A DNA stretch of 46,237 bases from Chloroflexota bacterium (GCA_019873645.1 JAIOAX010000037.1:1-46237), one strand, 5' to 3'. Positions 30,009 through 38,499 are shown, counted from the stretch's first letter. The notes: generated from the sequence alone by a model not told the origin. A program made the numbers and translations.

Positions 30009-31922
30009 ATGCGAAAAAGTATCCAATGGATTTTTGTGGCAGGACTGACGCTATGGCTGGCGTTGGGCGTCGCGGCGTGGGTGACGGCGCAGACACCTGT
30101 CAATGTAGAACCGACCGTGTTGCGCACCGACCTGGGCGGCTCGGTTAGCATCTACGCGACCGGCGCGCTGACTTTTACAGAAGGTTATACCGTGCGCCTG
30201 GTCAATTACGGCATCCTGACGACCAACTATATCAACCCGACCGTGTTACAGGCCATCGTCCCGGCGGGGTTGAGCGCCGGCGACTATACCCTGTGGGTTT
30301 TGGATACGAACGGCGTCCCCGTCGGCGCCGGCGCGCTGCGCCTGGTGGACCCGCCGGCACCTACCGCAACGCCGAAACCCTCATCGGCGCCGCCCCCCGG
30401 CCGCCCGATCTTGACGATCCGCAACTACACTGTCGAACCGCTGCAAGTGCGTCCCGGTCAGGAATTCACCGTGACCGTCGAGGTCTATAACAACGGCAGC
30501 CGCGCTGGCGAGAACACGATGGCCGTCTTTCCGGGTGGGACGTTCATCCCTCTGGGCGACAAAGGCCACCTTTTCTGGCAGGTGCATATCAACGCGACAT
30601 TTGTGGCGACGCAACGTTTCCGTGTACCGACCTCGATCACCAACGGCATCCACAACGTCGAAGTGCAGCTTTCGGCCAACGACTGGGAGGGCAACCACTA
30701 CGACTATCCGGCGACGATCCCCGTCGAAGTGATCGGCGCGGGCACCGGCGCAGCGCCGACCGGCAAGCCCAAAGTGCTCATCGAGGGCGTCTCCACGACG
30801 CCGACGGTGATTACGCCGGGCGCTCCCTTCTCGCTGACGCTGGTGCTGGCGAATCGCGGCAGTCGCACCGCGATCAACATTATGACCGGCGCCGATCCGG
30901 CCGGGGCCGTGCCAGCTTCGGGCGGCAGTGTGATTTCTACCGATGTGCTGCGTATTAACGAAAGTGTCACCGTGACTTTGCCGTTGCTGCTCAAGCCGAT
31001 CAAGGAAGGGGGACGGCAAGGGCTGACCATCGCCCTGGAATACAGCGATTACAGTGGCGGCAGCTATTCCGATCAACAAACGGTAGGCGTAGACATTGAT
31101 ACCAGCCTGGCGAACCGTCCGCAATTGCTGATCAAAGCCTATCACACCGACCCATCAACTATCTCACCCGGCGACAGCTTCACGCTCACGTTAGAGTTAG
31201 CGAATGTGGGTGGGGGCAATGCCCAGCGCATCACCCTGGCTCTGGGCGGCGAAGATGGTGAACAGCTTGGCGCGTTTGTCCCGCTTGAGGGCAGTAACGT
31301 CAGCTTTGTGCCCGATGTCGCTGCCGGACAGACGGCAGTACTCACGATGCGGCTGATGGTCGCCGGAAACGCCGAAACCCGGGCGCACAATCTACCCGTG
31401 GCGCTGGCGTATGATACCGGGACCGGCACGCGCGAGAAAGGCACACAGCGCATCAGCTTGATGGTGTTCCGCCGTCCCAAGTTCCAGGCCAGCTTCTATC
31501 GCCCTGTGGAGGGCGCGGCTATGGTCGGCCAGCCTATGCCCTTGCCCATCGAAGTCGTCAATGCCGGCACGGCGCGCTTCAATGTCGCCAAGTTGGAAGT
31601 CGTCGGCGCAGGATGGGAATTCCAGGGCGAGAACAGCACGTATGTCGGCAATCTCGATCCCGGCGGCTCGTGGACGCTGGACGCGCTGGCGATCCCGCTG
31701 ACGCCGGGGCCGGCGGAGGTGGTGGTCAACATCCATTACGTAGACGATCTGAACCAAACGCAAATCTACAGCCAGACGCTTACCGTCGAGGTGCTGGAAA
31801 TGCCGCAGCCGGACGGCGGAGAAGGCCCCTTCACCCCAGAGACGCCGCCCGAGGCGCCGCCGGAGACCCTCATGCAAAAAGTCCTGCGCTTCATCAAAGG
31901 TTTCCTGGGGTTGGGGAGTTAG
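30009..31922 (+). CDS. Secreted CARDB/S-layer-like repeat protein
   Basis: A 637-residue exported protein: signal peptide (about 1-28, cleavage after VTAQ possible), an N-terminal IPT-like domain (30-115), a Pro/Thr linker, then four CARDB-like beta-sandwich repeats (about 130-230, 250-360, 370-480, 485-595). Repeats share phrases such as the PxxVRPGQEFTVTVEVYNNGS, ITPGAPFSLTLVLANRGS and ISPGDSFTLTLELANVGG starts. A Pro/Glu-rich tail ends in a short hydrophobic helix-like LRFIKGFLGLG. CARDB proteins of this kind are adhesion or scaffold modules found with MacB-type exporters. The next gene is a MacB-like permease. Confidence 0.85.
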   Translation: MRKSIQWIFVAGLTLWLALGVAAWVTAQTPVNVEPTVLRTDLGGSVSIYATGALTFTEGYTVRLVNYGILTTNYINPTVLQAIVPAGLSAGDYTLWVLDTNGVPVGAGALRLVDPPAPTATPKPSSAPPPGRPILTIRNYTVEPLQVRPGQEFTVTVEVYNNGSRAGENTMAVFPGGTFIPLGDKGHLFWQVHINATFVATQRFRVPTSITNGIHNVEVQLSANDWEGNHYDYPATIPVEVIGAGTGAAPTGKPKVLIEGVSTTPTVITPGAPFSLTLVLANRGSRTAINIMTGADPAGAVPASGGSVISTDVLRINESVTVTLPLLLKPIKEGGRQGLTIALEYSDYSGGSYSDQQTVGVDIDTSLANRPQLLIKAYHTDPSTISPGDSFTLTLELANVGGGNAQRITLALGGEDGEQLGAFVPLEGSNVSFVPDVAAGQTAVLTMRLMVAGNAETRAHNLPVALAYDTGTGTREKGTQRISLMVFRRPKFQASFYRPVEGAAMVGQPMPLPIEVVNAGTARFNVAKLEVVGAGWEFQGENSTYVGNLDPGGSWTLDALAIPLTPGPAEVVVNIHYVDDLNQTQIYSQTLTVEVLEMPQPDGGEGPFTPETPPEAPPETLMQKVLRFIKGFLGLGS

Positions 31923-32041
31923 ACTGGTTGCTGGTTGCTGGATGCTGGATGCTCGTTACTGACTACTCAACCATTCGCTGATTCGCTGATTCTTTGCTTC
32001 GCTGATTCTTTGATTCGCTGATTCTTTGCTTCGCTGATTCT
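31923..32041. repeat. Word array of two kinds before the MacB-like gene
   Basis: CTGGTTGCTGGTTGCTGGAT (from 31923) passes into ATTCGCTGATTCTTTGCTTC repeats (31975-32041). The last repeat touches the ATG of the permease gene, which has no ribosome site, so the array forms its entire 5' flank. Confidence 0.75.
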
Positions 32042-32043
32042 CT

Positions 32044-33396
32044 ATGACCCTGCGTGACCTATTCCATTTAGTCCTGAGCAACCTCAAGCGCATGAAGGCG
32101 CGTGTGGCGATGACGGCTATCGGCGTGATCATCGGCACAGCGGCGGTGGTGGTGCTGATGTCGCTGGGCGCCGGCCTGCAGAGGCTGGCGACCGAGAGCC
32201 TCTATGGGATGGGCGGCCTCGATGAGTTAATGGTGCGCAATGACAGCTATTGGGGGGGAATGGTGGAGGTGAAGTCTGGCGGAGGGCAACAGCAGCCACA
32301 ACAGAATGTGGTGCTGGATGACGCCGTCCTGGATCAAATCCGGCAGATGGAAGGCGTGGTCGCCGCGACGCCATTTCTGGATGTGACGATGATGGGGCCG
32401 CTGCGGCTGGATCGGCGAGATGGATGGGGGCAGATTTACGGCGTGACGATGGAGGATTTTGCCAAAATTGCCAAACTGGAGCGGGGTACCCTGGAGCTTT
32501 ATCGGGGGCAGGTGCTTATCGGCGCGCTGGTGCCGGAAAACTTCATCCCCTGGGAAGAGCGTGAACAGAGCGAGACACCGCCTACGCCGCCGGAGTTGCT
32601 CGGTAAGACCTTGCAGATGATCCAGTTCCAGTACAGTGAAGGCGATATGGCCCCAACAGAAAGCGTGGTGGCGCGTCTGGAGGTGGTGGGGCAACTCAAA
32701 CGCCAGGGCTACATGTACGATTACAGCATCTTCATGCCGCTCAAAGAAGCGCAACGGCTCAACCAGCGGATGAACGCGGCAATGCCGCCGGAAGCGCAAT
32801 CCCCCGCGCGCAAAGGCTATGCGCAGGCCCTGGTCAAAGTCCAGAATCCCAACCAGGCGCCGGTCATCGAACAGCAGCTCAAAGATATGGGCTTCTCGGT
32901 GTATTCGGACCGTCAGCAATTGGAGAGCATCAACCAGTTCTTTCTCATCATTCAAGCCGTGCTGGGGGGCATCGGGGCGATTGCGCTGCTGGTGGCGGCT
33001 TTCGGCATCGCCAACACGATGGTGATGGCGATTTACGAGCGCACGCGCGAGATCGGCTTGATGAAAGCCATCGGCGCGACCAACCAGGATGTGATGTCGG
33101 TCTTTTTGAGCGAGGCGGGGAGCATCGGTTTCCTGGGCGGCGTCGGCGGGGTGTTGCTGGCGCTGGGCGTCAATGCGGTGATCAATGTTGTCGGGCAGTC
33201 ATTTATCTCCCAGGGGAACGGGGGATTGATGGGGCCGGGGATGGGTCAGGAGACGGCGCAGGCTTTGACGGCGACCCCACTGTGGCTACCGATCTTTGCC
33301 ATTCTCTTTGCCACATTGATCGGCGTGGTGTCGGGCATTTATCCTGCCATCCGCGCCGCCGCACTCAGTCCTATTCATGCGCTGAAGTATGAGTAG
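32044..33396 (+). CDS. MacB/FtsX-type ABC permease
   Basis: A 450-residue permease of the MacB family: a first membrane helix (about 18-42, ARVAMTAIGVIIGTAAVVVLMSLGAG), a large extracytoplasmic MacB-PCD domain (about 45-300), then three helices with the FtsX core (GGIGAIALLVAAFGIANTMVMAIYERTREIGLMKAIGATNQDVMSVFL), ending IYPAIRAAALSPIHALKYE, the canonical ending. It should pair with the ABC ATPase at 28583. The extracytoplasmic domain presumably meets the CARDB protein or the adaptor encoded elsewhere. Its ATG follows a word array with no ribosome site. Confidence 0.92.
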   Translation: MTLRDLFHLVLSNLKRMKARVAMTAIGVIIGTAAVVVLMSLGAGLQRLATESLYGMGGLDELMVRNDSYWGGMVEVKSGGGQQQPQQNVVLDDAVLDQIRQMEGVVAATPFLDVTMMGPLRLDRRDGWGQIYGVTMEDFAKIAKLERGTLELYRGQVLIGALVPENFIPWEEREQSETPPTPPELLGKTLQMIQFQYSEGDMAPTESVVARLEVVGQLKRQGYMYDYSIFMPLKEAQRLNQRMNAAMPPEAQSPARKGYAQALVKVQNPNQAPVIEQQLKDMGFSVYSDRQQLESINQFFLIIQAVLGGIGAIALLVAAFGIANTMVMAIYERTREIGLMKAIGATNQDVMSVFLSEAGSIGFLGGVGGVLLALGVNAVINVVGQSFISQGNGGLMGPGMGQETAQALTATPLWLPIFAILFATLIGVVSGIYPAIRAAALSPIHALKYE

Positions 33397-33418
33397 TGCA
33401 ACTGCGTAAAACGTGAAA

Positions 33419-33457
33419 CGTAAAACGTAAGGTGTAAGCTGACTTTTACGTTTTACG
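33419..33457. terminator. Palindromic bidirectional terminator-like hairpin
   Basis: CGTAAAACGTAA (33419-33430) is the exact reverse complement of TTACGTTTTACG (33446-33457), with more ACGTAAAACG words on both sides. It lies between the convergent MacB-like and xseA genes. The arms are word-array sequence, so the terminator looks built from repeats. Confidence 0.6.
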
Positions 33458-33467
33458 CCTTTACGTT

Positions 33468-34688
33468 TTATTCTCCTCTTGCCAGCGCCTCACCGTCTTG
33501 CAGACGCAAGGTGAGCGCCAATCCAGGCGTGATGGCCTTTGCGGATGTGATGATCTGCGCCGTTTCGCGTTCCTGCACGATGGCGTAGCCCCGCGCCAGC
33601 ACCGCATCGGGATTGAGTGAGGCGAGACGTGCTGCTAACCCCTGTGCGTGTTGTCGCTGCACGGCCAGCCGATGCGCCACGGCGACATCGGCGCGCGCCA
33701 GCAGATCGTCCACGCGCTGCCGGGAACCGGCAAGTCGCGCCGCCGGCGAGAGGTACTGCAAAGCGCGCTCCAACCGGGTCACGCGCTCACGGAACCCGCG
33801 TAGTCGCGCCTCGAAAGTGCGCGTGAGTCGCGCCTGGCGTTGACGCAGCACGGCTTCTAACTCCGCACGGTCGGGCGTTGCCATTTCCGCCGCCGCCGAG
33901 GGCGTGGGCGCGCGGCGATCGGCGGCGAAATCGGTCAGCGTAAAGTCCGTCTCGTGCCCCACGCCGGAAATGACCGGGATGCGTGAGGCGGCCACCGCCC
34001 GTGCCACCCGTTCATCGTTGAAGGCCCATAAATCCTCTAGCGAGCCGCCGCCGCGCACAATGAGGATGACATCTACATCGTCGCGGGCGTTGAGCGCCGC
34101 CAGCGCCGCGACGATCTGGGGCGGGGCGGTTTCGCCCTGCACCAGCGTCGGCGCGAGCAGCACTTCCGCCAGCGGATAGCGGCGGGTGAGGACATTGACC
34201 ACGTCGCGGAAGGCGGCTGCCGTGGGCGATGTGACCACGCCGATTCTGCGGGGATAGGGAGGCAAGGGGCGCTTACGTTCCGGCGCGAACAGCCCCTCGG
34301 CTTCCAGGCGTGCCTTGAGTCGCTCGAATTCCTGGTACAGCGAGCCGCGACCGGCAGGTTGGATGACATCCACATAAATCTGGTAGCGCCCGCCTTGTTC
34401 ATACAGACCGATGCGCCCGTGAACGACGACTTGGTCGCCGGAGCACGGCATGTAAGTGAACCCTTGCGCCTGATTGCGCCAGACGACGGCGTTGAGCTGC
34501 GCCCCGGCATCCTTGAGGGTGAAGTACAGGTGTCCCGACGACGCCCGCGAGAAATTGGAGACCTCGCCTGCGATCCACACGTCTTGCAGCAGCGGCTCCT
34601 GCTCCAGAAGTGCGCGAATCCGTCCCGTGATCTCACTGACGGTATAAGGACGCTCAGGTTGTGAAAAGAGTCCTAATTGATTCCACAT
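33468..34688 (-). CDS. xseA: Exodeoxyribonuclease VII large subunit
   Basis: A 406-residue protein, slightly shorter than the E. coli large subunit. The N-terminal OB fold (about 12-110) shows YTVSEITGRIRALLEQEPLLQDVWIAGEVSNFSRASSGHLYFTLKD; the catalytic region carries RIGVVTSPTAAAFRDVVNVLTRRYPLAEVLLAPTLVQGE and DVDVILIVRGGGSLEDLWAFN, both classic. GHETDFTLTDFAADRRAPTPSAAAE follows. It degrades single-stranded DNA with the small subunit XseB, but no XseB-like gene is beside it; the adjoining upstream gene encodes a membrane protein instead, 1 nt away. A short coiled-coil region precedes the C-terminal GYAIVQ end. Confidence 0.93.
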   Translation of the reverse strand: MWNQLGLFSQPERPYTVSEITGRIRALLEQEPLLQDVWIAGEVSNFSRASSGHLYFTLKDAGAQLNAVVWRNQAQGFTYMPCSGDQVVVHGRIGLYEQGGRYQIYVDVIQPAGRGSLYQEFERLKARLEAEGLFAPERKRPLPPYPRRIGVVTSPTAAAFRDVVNVLTRRYPLAEVLLAPTLVQGETAPPQIVAALAALNARDDVDVILIVRGGGSLEDLWAFNDERVARAVAASRIPVISGVGHETDFTLTDFAADRRAPTPSAAAEMATPDRAELEAVLRQRQARLTRTFEARLRGFRERVTRLERALQYLSPAARLAGSRQRVDDLLARADVAVAHRLAVQRQHAQGLAARLASLNPDAVLARGYAIVQERETAQIITSAKAITPGLALTLRLQDGEALARGE

Positions 34689-34689
34689 C

Positions 34690-34914
34690 TTAAAATATTA
34701 ACGTCAACGTGATGATGAGCAGCAGGCCGCCGCCGATGCCAAGCAGCAGGATGCTGGTTGAGGCGGGCATGGCTAAGAGTTTGATGCCGCCGAAGACGCC
34801 AATGAGATATAATATCGCACCCAGGATAAACAGAATCCGTTCTACGCCGCGGATGCGCACGGTATTGTACGCCGTCGAGCGGCGGGGCGAACGCGAGTAA
34901 CGTCGGCGTGTCAT
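34690..34914 (-). CDS. Small two-helix membrane protein upstream of xseA
   Basis: A 74-residue protein: an Arg/Ser-rich cytoplasmic N-terminus (about 1-25) and two membrane helices (about 28-45 and 52-73, the latter almost purely Ile/Leu/Gly). It is not XseB-like in any way. Its stop lies 1 nt before the xseA start, so the two are translationally coupled. I do not recognise the family; function unknown. Confidence 0.65.
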   Translation of the reverse strand: MTRRRYSRSPRRSTAYNTVRIRGVERILFILGAILYLIGVFGGIKLLAMPASTSILLLGIGGGLLLIITLTLIF

Positions 34915-34936
34915 AAGATTGCCTCCCTCGAAAAGC

Positions 34937-35066
34937 GTTGGAACGTTGGCGCGTTTACACAGTTGGAACGTCGGCAGGTTGGAATGTGTAAGGCGCCGGT
35001 TCAGGCTGTCAGTGCTACGCTATGCAAGTTAGAAATCCGTTCAAATCCGTCTAATCCGTTGACATG
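34937..35066. repeat. Word arrays, GTTGGAACGTTGG and AAATCCGTTCAAATCCG types
   Basis: GCGTTGGAACGTTGGCGCG (34935-34953) and GTTGGAACGTCGGCAGGTTG (from about 34961) share an exact 15-mer with the array at 10147-10211 in inverse orientation. A second type, AATCCGTTCAAATCCG and TAATCCG, follows at about 35028-35062. The 202-bp gap holds no gene. Confidence 0.65.
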
Positions 35067-35116
35067 CATTTTCATGCTGGGTTGAGGGCATCGCTCATGA
35101 TGTCTGCTGATAAAAT

Positions 35117-36352
35117 TTACCTGTTAGCGGTATGTTTCTTTGCCAGAAACGCTTTGGCCTGTTCGTATTGAGCAAAGCGGCGTTCGGCCTCGCGGAATTC
35201 CGGTGTATGTGCGTAGCGCCGTCCGTTGACGAGTTTGACGCCCAGGGATTTGTGCAGCAGCTCGTGGTACATCACGAATTCGACCACATAAGGCGGCACG
35301 GCGGCGCTATCGAGCGACAGACTCAGCATGATGGTGTCGGTGTTGAACTGGTAGTGGCCGAGCTTGCGTTCTGTCAATGTTTTGTTCCAGGTGAGCCGTG
35401 GTGCAGAAAGCCTTCCGGCAAAATAAGTTGCGTTCACCCGCTCAAAAACGGCCGCCAGATCGTAGTGTTGACCTTGTGTGTTGGGTGAAAGATCGGCGGT
35501 GGTCAATTCCAGCGCCAGAATGATTTCCTCGAAAGCTTCGTCGTGGCTGTACGCTTTGATCTGGGCGGCGTGTTGGGCATCTGGATGATGCAGGGCCACG
35601 TAGATCAATGCCTTGAGTACCGGATGCGGCGCGCCGCTGAAACCCTCGTTGGCGGTGATGGTGATGCCGTCCGATTCGATGCGCGAGCGATAGAGATGTC
35701 CGAGCATATAGAACTCGATGTGGAGTGGGAGCTTGCGTTGGGCGAGAGAGAGCATTTTCTGCGCCGCGTCAGTTTTGGCGATTTGATAGGCTTCGGTCAG
35801 TGTGGTCAGATGCAGCGCCAGGTTACCGGCGTCGCCGAGGAACGCCAGCCATTGGTAGCCGCGCTGTGATTGCGTCGGCAGGTCGCCCGGCGTGCCGCCC
35901 CCTTCACGGCACAGCGCGGCGATGCCTTCCGCCTCGGCGCGCAGTTCTGCCGCCAGGCGTTTGACTTCTGGATGCTCGGTGGTCCATGCCGGCGTGCTTT
36001 CACCCGTCACCAGGCGGCTGAAGACTCTGTGATAATCATTGCAGGTGGCGACAACGTTGGTGATGTGAATGGTCTTGGACGCGGTCGGCGCGCTGGGGGC
36101 ATTGGCGGCGCGCAACGGCAGTCGCTTGAGATCAAGGCCCTTGAGGTAAGCATAGGCGCGGCGCGACGGTGCAGGTAGATCGTTCGGTGTGCTGTGGTTC
36201 CGGCAGCAAATCTCCTCGACGGTGCGCACGCCATCCATCACCAGTGCGCGGAATTCGTCGGCTTGCTCGGCCGGAATCCCCGCGCTCATCAGCTCGCGGA
36301 CGCGGTTCATCAGCACGACTAGCCCTTTAATGCGGATAGCAGTTTTGTTCAT
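35117..36352 (-). CDS. SprT-like/zincin metalloprotein
   Basis: About 411 residues. The C-terminal third contains YHELLHKSLGV (HExxH) with a downstream His in RRYAHTPEFREAERRF, the zinc motif of SprT/WLM-like metalloproteins; before it LTWNKTLTERKLGHYQFNTDTIMLS fits the SprT fold. The first 250 residues are mostly helical and not recognised. SprT-like proteins are linked to DNA-protein crosslink or peptide cleavage, but this large version is not necessarily of that kind. ATG 36352 is used; a TACACT box lies just before it, so the mRNA may be leaderless, its -35 region falling into a word array. Confidence 0.78.
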   Translation of the reverse strand: MNKTAIRIKGLVVLMNRVRELMSAGIPAEQADEFRALVMDGVRTVEEICCRNHSTPNDLPAPSRRAYAYLKGLDLKRLPLRAANAPSAPTASKTIHITNVVATCNDYHRVFSRLVTGESTPAWTTEHPEVKRLAAELRAEAEGIAALCREGGGTPGDLPTQSQRGYQWLAFLGDAGNLALHLTTLTEAYQIAKTDAAQKMLSLAQRKLPLHIEFYMLGHLYRSRIESDGITITANEGFSGAPHPVLKALIYVALHHPDAQHAAQIKAYSHDEAFEEIILALELTTADLSPNTQGQHYDLAAVFERVNATYFAGRLSAPRLTWNKTLTERKLGHYQFNTDTIMLSLSLDSAAVPPYVVEFVMYHELLHKSLGVKLVNGRRYAHTPEFREAERRFAQYEQAKAFLAKKHTANR

Positions 36353-36370
36353 CACAGGTAGTGTACCATA

Positions 36371-36662
36371 GAAGAATCAGCGAATGAAAGAATAAGCGAA
36401 GAAAGAATGAGTGAATGAAAGAATGAGCGAAGAAAGAATGAGTGAATGAAAGAATCAGCGATTTGCCGATTTGCTGATTCGCCCATTCGCCGATTCGCTG
36501 ATTTGCTGATTCGCCCATTCGCCCATTCGCCGATTCGCTGATTTGCTGATTCGCCCATTCGCCGATTCGCCGATTTGCTGATTCGCCCATTCGCTGATTC
36601 GCTGATTTGCTGATTTGCTGATTCGCCCATTCGCCGATTCGCCCATTCGCCGATTCTTTCAT
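36371..36662. repeat. Large inverted octamer array
   Basis: This 290-bp gap has no gene. It is built of 8-nt words: in the left part GAATCAGC, GAATGAAA, GAATGAGT, GAATGAGC; from about 36460 on the right GCTGATTC, GCTGATTT, GCCCATTC, GCCGATTC. The right words are reverse complements of left-type words (GAATCAGC/GCTGATTC), so the array flips orientation near 36460 and could form a long imperfect hairpin. A 31-bp sub-unit is doubled in the left part. All reading frames of the right part are nearly open, giving spurious repetitive ORFs. Confidence 0.9.
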
Positions 36663-37979
36663 TCAAAACATTCCGGCGGTGATGGCGTTTTGAAGGAGCG
36701 CGTTGAAACGCTCCGGGTTGCAGTGGGGCAGGCAGAGGGCGAGACGTTCCAGGCGACCACGACGCAGGTAAGCCAGGGCTTCCTCCTCTAGCTCCAACAC
36801 GGAAACCGATACACCGTCCAGGTTGACGGTCGCGCAGGTGCTCAAAAACGACGGTACCCACCGGTCGCCCTTGTGCCAGTGCAAACCGGCCATAATCTCG
36901 ACGCGCACGTCATCGAAGGCGAATCGCCCGATATGGGAGCGCGCCAGGTCACTTTCGCGAAGGGTTACCGGATCAACGCAGTGGGCGGCGAATATCTCCT
37001 GGCAGCGATAGGCATCGGCGACGGCCATTTCCAGATCAATGTCATTGACGGGCACCGGCAACCCGCGCAGCGCCAGCGATGTCCCTCCGACGACCCGATA
37101 GGCGATACCGGCGTCATCCAGTGCCGTGGCGATCCGCCGCAGCACCGTCCGCCAGCGCGGTTTGCGACACACTGCGAGCAGGTGTTCCACGCCACCGTAA
37201 ATCACCGGATCGTGGGCGATCTGATAGTTCACCTCCACCCAAAATTCCCATGCCGCCCCCTCCAGCGCGTTGATCAACGTCTCGTGCCCGCTGACCACGC
37301 CTTCCACGCCGAGGACGGTCTCCACGTCGAAGCCTGCGCTGCGACAGAGCGGCGCGACTTCGGCAGGGTGGGCAAAGTACGCCGTGAAGGCGACCGTCCC
37401 ATCGGCGCGCGGCGGCAGAAGACCCGTTTGCGCGATGGTATGGTAGTTTTGCGCTTCTTTGAAAGCTTCTTCAGGATAGTGGGCGGCCGCGTCACGGTGC
37501 GCAGCATAGCGGCTGATGAAGGCGACAAAGACCGGCCCGCCGGGTTTGACCACCCGATAGGCTTCGGCCAACGCTTGCTTGCGCTCGGCTTCATCCAGTA
37601 AATGATAGAGCGGCCCCATCAATAGCACTGCGTCGAAGCTGTTATCGGTGAAACGCGCGAGATCGGTTGCCGTGCCTTGCTCGAATCCACTTAACGTCAC
37701 GGCGGCTTCAGCGGCTTTTTCCCGCGCCAGCATCAACAGCTCCGGCGAGAGGTCAAAGAGCGTCACCGCGTAGCCGCGTTGCGCCAGCGCAATCGCATAC
37801 CATCCCGGCCCGCCGCCGCAGTCCAGGACGCGGGCCGGCGCGGGCGGCAAATGCTCACCCAAAGCGCGCAGCGTCACGGCGAACTCCGTGCAGTGACGCT
37901 CCATCCGCTGCCATTCAAGCTCCGGCGCGCTGCGATAGAGGGTCTGTACGGCGCGTTGTACTTCCTGGAAAGTGGTCAC
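36663..37979 (-). CDS. SAM methyltransferase fused to a nucleotidyltransferase-like domain
   Basis: About 438 residues from a GTG at 37979, 5 nt after the nitroreductase stop. Residues 1-260 are a class I methyltransferase: motif I VLDCGGGPGWYAIALAQRG (51-69), FDLSPELLMLAREKA, and FDAVLLMGPLYHLLDEAERKQALAEAYRVVKPGG. Residues about 290-400 look like a nucleotidyltransferase of the AbiEii/MNT type: YRVVGGTSLALRGLPVPVNDIDLEMA has GG(S/T)..L...G and the DxD pair. The two activities are not usually joined. A long N-terminal extension in the same frame overlaps the nitroreductase gene and is rejected. Substrates unknown. Stop codon touches a word array. Confidence 0.75.
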   Translation of the reverse strand: MTTFQEVQRAVQTLYRSAPELEWQRMERHCTEFAVTLRALGEHLPPAPARVLDCGGGPGWYAIALAQRGYAVTLFDLSPELLMLAREKAAEAAVTLSGFEQGTATDLARFTDNSFDAVLLMGPLYHLLDEAERKQALAEAYRVVKPGGPVFVAFISRYAAHRDAAAHYPEEAFKEAQNYHTIAQTGLLPPRADGTVAFTAYFAHPAEVAPLCRSAGFDVETVLGVEGVVSGHETLINALEGAAWEFWVEVNYQIAHDPVIYGGVEHLLAVCRKPRWRTVLRRIATALDDAGIAYRVVGGTSLALRGLPVPVNDIDLEMAVADAYRCQEIFAAHCVDPVTLRESDLARSHIGRFAFDDVRVEIMAGLHWHKGDRWVPSFLSTCATVNLDGVSVSVLELEEEALAYLRRGRLERLALCLPHCNPERFNALLQNAITAGMF

Positions 37980-37986
37980 GCACGGC

Positions 37987-38499
37987 CTACCAGTGCGTGT
38001 ATTTGACCAACGCGGCCAGCTCTTTGCGGTTTTTGGGACGCGGGCTGTCGGCCGGATAGCCCAACGGCGTGAAGAGCAACGGCTCGACGTTCTCCGGCAG
38101 TCCCAGGACTTCGCGCGCGGCGTCCGGGTTGAAGGCGGCAATCCAGCACGTGCCGAGTCCCAGCGCCGTCGCCATCAGAACGATGTGATCCATCACAATC
38201 GCGGCGTCAACGTCCACATAGCACTTGCCGTCCTGCCGCCGCACCCAGGCTTCATCCTTCACGCCGCAGACGCAGAGCACCAGCGGCGCCTTGACGAACC
38301 ATGCGGTGCCGTAGATACGTTGCAGCTCGGCTTCGCGCCCGGCGGTGGGGATCACGATGATCCGCACCGGTTGCCGGTTGGCGGCTGTGGGTGCCAGTTG
38401 GGCAGCCCGCAAGACCTGTTGGAGCTTCTCGTCTTCAACCGGCGTGGGAACATAATCGCGCACACTGTAACGTTTCTGGATCAGTTCTGCGAATTCCAT
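37987..38499 (-). CDS. Nitroreductase family flavoprotein
   Basis: A 170-residue FMN-dependent nitroreductase-like protein. N-terminal MEFAELIQKRYSVRDYVPTPV with AQLAPTAANRQPVRIIVI is the flavin-binding start; DVDAAIVMDHIVLMATALGLGTCWIAAF and LLFTPLGYPAD are the other typical blocks. Start ATG 38499 has GGAGG at 6 nt. It precedes the methyltransferase fusion in one operon. Its substrate cannot be read. Confidence 0.9.
   Translation of the reverse strand: MEFAELIQKRYSVRDYVPTPVEDEKLQQVLRAAQLAPTAANRQPVRIIVIPTAGREAELQRIYGTAWFVKAPLVLCVCGVKDEAWVRRQDGKCYVDVDAAIVMDHIVLMATALGLGTCWIAAFNPDAAREVLGLPENVEPLLFTPLGYPADSPRPKNRKELAALVKYTHW

Noticed and set aside
36371..36662. CRISPR array
   Set aside because: Repeats are 8-nt words without unique spacers of constant length, and no cas genes are near.
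36352..36861. Repetitive frame with ANQRIGEW-like repeats
   Set aside because: It translates the octamer array; several frames are open over the array because its 8-nt words lack stops, and neighbouring non-repeat DNA is another gene in a different frame.
37980..38141. N-terminal extension of the methyltransferase fusion
   Set aside because: It would overlap the nitroreductase gene by 155 nt and encodes Arg/Ser-rich sequence without homology; the GTG at 37979 directly follows the nitroreductase stop.
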